64,000 nt of DNA from Chamaea fasciata. Its lineage: Eukaryota; Chordata; Aves; Passeriformes; Sylviidae. A program made the translations under genes and the position numbers. Below the pieces are notes generated by a model, which did no database searches, was not told the DNA's origin, and saw only the letters and a program-made list of their open reading frames with translations. The stretch is from contig JARCOQ010000002.1 in the NCBI GenBank assembly GCA_029207755.1, positions 85,772,087 to 85,836,086 on the forward strand, given 5' to 3'. Below are positions 61,481-64,000 of the stretch, in pieces (within the stretch, counting starts at the first letter, position 1; every line of letters starts with the position of its first letter).

Positions 61481-63250
61481 GTACGTCCCGGCACGGGGGG
61501 GGCGGCGGGAACGCGAGAGAACCCGTGCAAAGGGTCGGCTCCTCTAGAGGGGCCACGTCCTGGCTGGGCTCTCTGGCGTGCCAACACAGCCGTGTCCCGT
61601 CCCGCAGGGTTCCCGCAGCCTTTCTCGCGCCATCGGGACGGTGTGGAGCTGCCCCCAAACGAGGTACGTCTGTCATTGTCGTCTGGCAGCGATGCGAGGT
61701 GGAGAGGTAGGGCAGAGACGGGGAAGGTGGGAAAAGAGGCTCGTTTGTGGCAGGGAAATGAGGTAGGAAATCGGCAACGGACTGGCAATACCTTATCGAA
61801 TACCCTCGGGGTTGGTAAAGGAGGGATGCTGGCACCCTTTGCCGCCCGCAGCGACAGGTGGAACAGCTCTGGGCAGGGGTGTGGAGTGCAGCAGGGTGCA
61901 GAATAGGACACCTGGGTCAGCAAAAGATGGACAGGCTCATAACAAGCCAGTCCCGACTTCCCGAGCACAAGCACAGGTCCGAAGGTACGATAGACACACT
62001 GTTAATGTCTATTCTTTACTTTTAAAAGCAACTGGCACTGTGTTTCAGTGAGTGGATGGAGATGTCCGATCAGCCCCAGGTAACTTGACTCTTGTAATGT
62101 GTTTGATCTGCTGAGACTCTCTCTTCCAGACATACTAATTGTCCTGTATAACCTGGAGCATCGATGTCTGCAGGTGGCAGAGCCTCTGCCAGAGAGCCAG
62201 CAGCTCTGGAGAGCGGAGCAAGTTTGTTGGTGAATGTGCCCTCCTCCTTGTGAAGATAATGCAGACCTAAAGAAAAGCACTTTTTTTTTTTTTTTTTCCC
62301 CTTTCTTGCCATGCCAGTAGTAGCTAACACTGAAGCAAGAAGTGCTGGACAGTTCTACTGGATTTAAAGGTCCTGTTTGTTTCTGGCTCGGTGTTTGGTG
62401 GGTGAATGGGTTTTTCTGGGGTGCTCAGAGGAGACGGGAGCAAGGGGAAGTTTTCACAGATCATTTCTGCTGGCTCAAGGCTTACAAACACTTAGAAAAA
62501 GTCAAGTATGGAAATGATCAGATGCACTGCATTTAATATTGAGCCCAAGTGTCATTTTCAAAGCAAGGAGAAAAATATTTGCAGGATCAGGAAGTATTTG
62601 GAAATTTTGAACCTTTTGTGCTAATTTTTTTCTTTCCAAAATGTTAAGGTTTTGTGAACCAAAACTTGTAGAAAACAGTTCCCGGAGCCTGTTTTTCAGG
62701 TGTCATACCCCTCACTTCCTTTGAAGCTGTAGTTCTCATCTAATGTGATTGCATGCATAAGCAAATCCCTGTCCTGTGGCAATGAGTATGGGACAGCATA
62801 ATTCAGTATATGATTAAAGATTATAGTATTTATTGACAGAAAGTCTTGTAGGTGAAAATGAGCATAGATTAAACATGCCACAAACCAGACCTGTCTCTAG
62901 AACAATTAGCATAGAAAAATGTATTTTAAATACAAGAGGTTGATTTGGATCTCTTTATAGCACCAGACTGTATTGACAACAGTTGTATTGTGTGTAGTCT
63001 CCTCTCTCAAACAAAAGAGTAATTTTTCAGCTCATAATAGCATCAGTAAGTTTTCCCCTGTTCTGAGTGTTTTTAGTGAACTGTGCTCAATCTAAATTGA
63101 TCTGGGATCAGAATCAAGCCTGTTTTCTATCAAACTATCTACAGCACATTCTCACAGTAAATATATTATAGTGTTGGGGTTTTTTTTCAGATCTCCAGCA
63201 CTGTTTTGGATCTCTGTTATTCCATATTCAACAGCATGCATAAAAATGAG
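61408..63250 (+). CDS. NMS: NMS, neuromedin S precursor (5' part, four coding exons)
   Basis: NMS is the precursor of a secreted neuropeptide that acts on NMU receptors and, in mammals, is enriched in the suprachiasmatic nucleus. Exons 61408-61480, 61608-61663, 62029-62079 and 63191-63250 splice in phase, giving 80 residues so far. Residues 1-24 form a signal peptide (LPWLLAACCLCALP core). GFPQPFSRHRDGVELPPNE follows, then QLALCFSEWMEMSDQPQ; these parallel GFPQPLADPSDG and QLAYCLSQW in human NMS as I recall it. Exon 4 (ISSTVLDLCYSIF...) resembles neuromedin U. The exon carrying the KRFLFHYS-type sequence and the C-terminal amidated peptide (FRPRNG) is not found before the right edge, so the gene is cut by the window. 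Divergent from CHST10, as in human. Confidence 0.88.
61608..61663 (+). CDS. NMS: NMS exon 2
   Basis: The acceptor is CCCGCAG and the donor ACGAG|gtacgt. With the split glycine it encodes GFPQPFSRHRDGVELPPNE. The GFPQP start and DG spacing match the mature N-terminal pro-region of NMS. Intron 1 is only 127 bp. Confidence 0.9.
62029..62079 (+). CDS. NMS: NMS exon 3
   Basis: The acceptor is TTTTAAAAG and the donor CCCAG|gtaact; the exon is 51 bp, phase 0-0. It encodes QLALCFSEWMEMSDQPQ, aligned with QLAYCLSQWAPLSRQPK of human NMS. It was found by similarity because it is too short for open-frame detection. Confidence 0.9.
62080..63190 (+). other. NMS: NMS intron 3
   Basis: Intronic sequence with a T19 run ending near 62298. 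No further exon is recognised between QPQ (62079) and the exon at 63191. Confidence 0.6.
63191..63250 (+). CDS. NMS: NMS exon 4 (neuromedin U-like segment)
   Basis: A T8 polypyrimidine tract and CAG acceptor precede the exon, and the donor is ATGAG|gtaagg. It is 60 bp, phase 0-0, and encodes ISSTVLDLCYSIFNS then MHKNE. The pattern resembles the LEELCFMIMGML portion of the NMU precursor. Position, phase and splice sites support a genuine exon, but transcript evidence is lacking. Confidence 0.72.
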
Positions 63251-64000
63251 GTAAGGTGTAATTGCTTGTTTTGTTTCAAAGCACCCCCTTCTTAAACTTA
63301 GAAAGCAACCCCTCCACGACCAACTTTTGACATTTCTCTCCAAGCAATAATGTATAATCTAATACTGTAATGGTTTAAGAGATGTAGGAAGGTATATAAA
63401 AGATTTTCTTCTTGTCAGTAGTTTGCATGTAATTCTTAGTTACTTTAAATTATTTATGTGAAACTGCTGGTTTTCAGCAATTCAGAGCTCAAGAACCAAA
63501 ACATTCACTTACAGTCAGTCAGTATTTTAACCCGACCCTCAGTTTTGAATAAGACAGGGTTAAATACACTAAAAATATACATAACATTGGATCAATAGTA
63601 TACCTTAGATTATGCTGCTGAACATGGAGGTATATGAGTTGCTTTACTGATTTTAATACTCTGTGTTTGGGTTTTTTTGTGTTTCTGACTCAGAGTAAAG
63701 AGATTAAGTTGAGGAGCTATTGAGTATAGCTCTTTTTTGTTGATGCAGTCATATAAGGACCCACCTCAATGTCAGTTCTGCTTTATTTCACTTTTTTATT
63801 ATCACCATTTCATTAAGAACCTTTCCCATAAAATTCACTCAGGCCCCGGGTATATGCTAAAAAGGCCGATTTATTTGTGGAGGCTGAGTCCTCTGTTGTT
63901 TCGAAACAGGAGCAGATCCTTCAAGACAATCATAGAAAGTATTTTGAAATGCATTTCAATATCTCTTCTTGCCAGTGTCTTTAACTTATTATAATTCCAA
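63251..64000 (+). other. NMS: NMS intron 4 (partial)
   Basis: AT-rich DNA after the exon 4 donor. I looked for an exon encoding a KRFLFHYS-like peptide and found none before the window ends. Confidence 0.55.

Larger units (their letters stand above)
61150..61720. promoter_or_regulatory. NMS: NMS CpG-rich promoter region
   Basis: A GC- and CpG-rich block encloses NMS exons 1-2. An inverted CCAAT box (ATTGG, 61313-61317) and a TATA-like CATAAA (61351-61356) are placed for a start near 61380. That would leave a 5' UTR of roughly 25-30 bases before ATG at 61408. A weak E-box-like CATATG lies at 61329-61334. Confidence 0.65.

Noticed and set aside
61104..61835. 243-codon minus-strand open frame over NMS exons 1-2
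   Set aside because: GC-driven frame antisense to the NMS promoter and exons; low-complexity proline/arginine composition.
63737..63994. Possible next NMS exon after TGATGCAG (63748)
   Set aside because: The translation (SYKDPPQ...) does not resemble the expected segment before the KRFLFHYS peptide, and no convincing donor follows.
1..64000. tRNA, rRNA, CRISPR arrays, bacterial operons or intact viral genes
   Set aside because: I saw no such structure on reading; only solo LTRs remain of retroviral elements.

Overview
The window looks like nuclear genomic DNA from a bird, probably a songbird. The genes are split by GT-AG introns. CpG-rich islands sit at gene starts inside an otherwise AT-rich, CpG-poor background. 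The interspersed repeats are CR1-type LINE 3' ends and avian-style ERV solo LTRs. I see no bacterial operons, CRISPR arrays or tRNA/rRNA genes. The species call is an inference from repeat style and protein similarity.

Three genes can be recognised, in the order and orientation I recall for human 2q11.2. (1) LONRF2 is on the minus strand: only its first coding exon (5424-6183) and CpG-island promoter are seen, and the left 5.4 kb is intron 1. (2) CHST10, the HNK-1 sulfotransferase, is on the minus strand. Its five coding exons lie between 39675 and 29076 and splice cleanly in phase into a 358-residue protein. A noncoding first exon is predicted in the CpG island near 44.8-45.1 kb. (3) NMS, neuromedin S precursor, is on the plus strand. 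Four small coding exons (61408-63250) encode the signal peptide and N-terminal prepro-region; the exons for the mature peptides lie beyond the right edge.

Layout: 1-5.4 kb is LONRF2 intron 1, with a CR1 fragment and a secondary CpG-rich block. 5.2-6.9 kb is the LONRF2 exon 1/promoter island, with three CACGTG E-boxes. 6.9-29 kb is the LONRF2-CHST10 intergenic region, with an ERVL-like solo LTR, one CR1 and probably the CHST10 3' UTR at its right end. 29-45.2 kb is CHST10, with CR1 copies and an ERVK-like solo LTR with a perfect 6-bp target duplication in its introns. 45.2-61.2 kb is the divergent CHST10-NMS intergenic region, holding a second member of the ERVL-like LTR family with a perfect 5-bp target duplication. 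61.2-64 kb is the 5' part of NMS.

The genes do not form one pathway. LONRF2 is a predicted ubiquitin-ligase-type RING/LON protein, CHST10 acts on Golgi glycans (HNK-1 epitope), and NMS is a hypothalamic neuropeptide precursor. What unites them is conserved microsynteny. The most interesting item is a fourth NMS exon. It is in frame and resembles a segment of the paralogous neuromedin U precursor that, from memory, mammalian NMS lacks.
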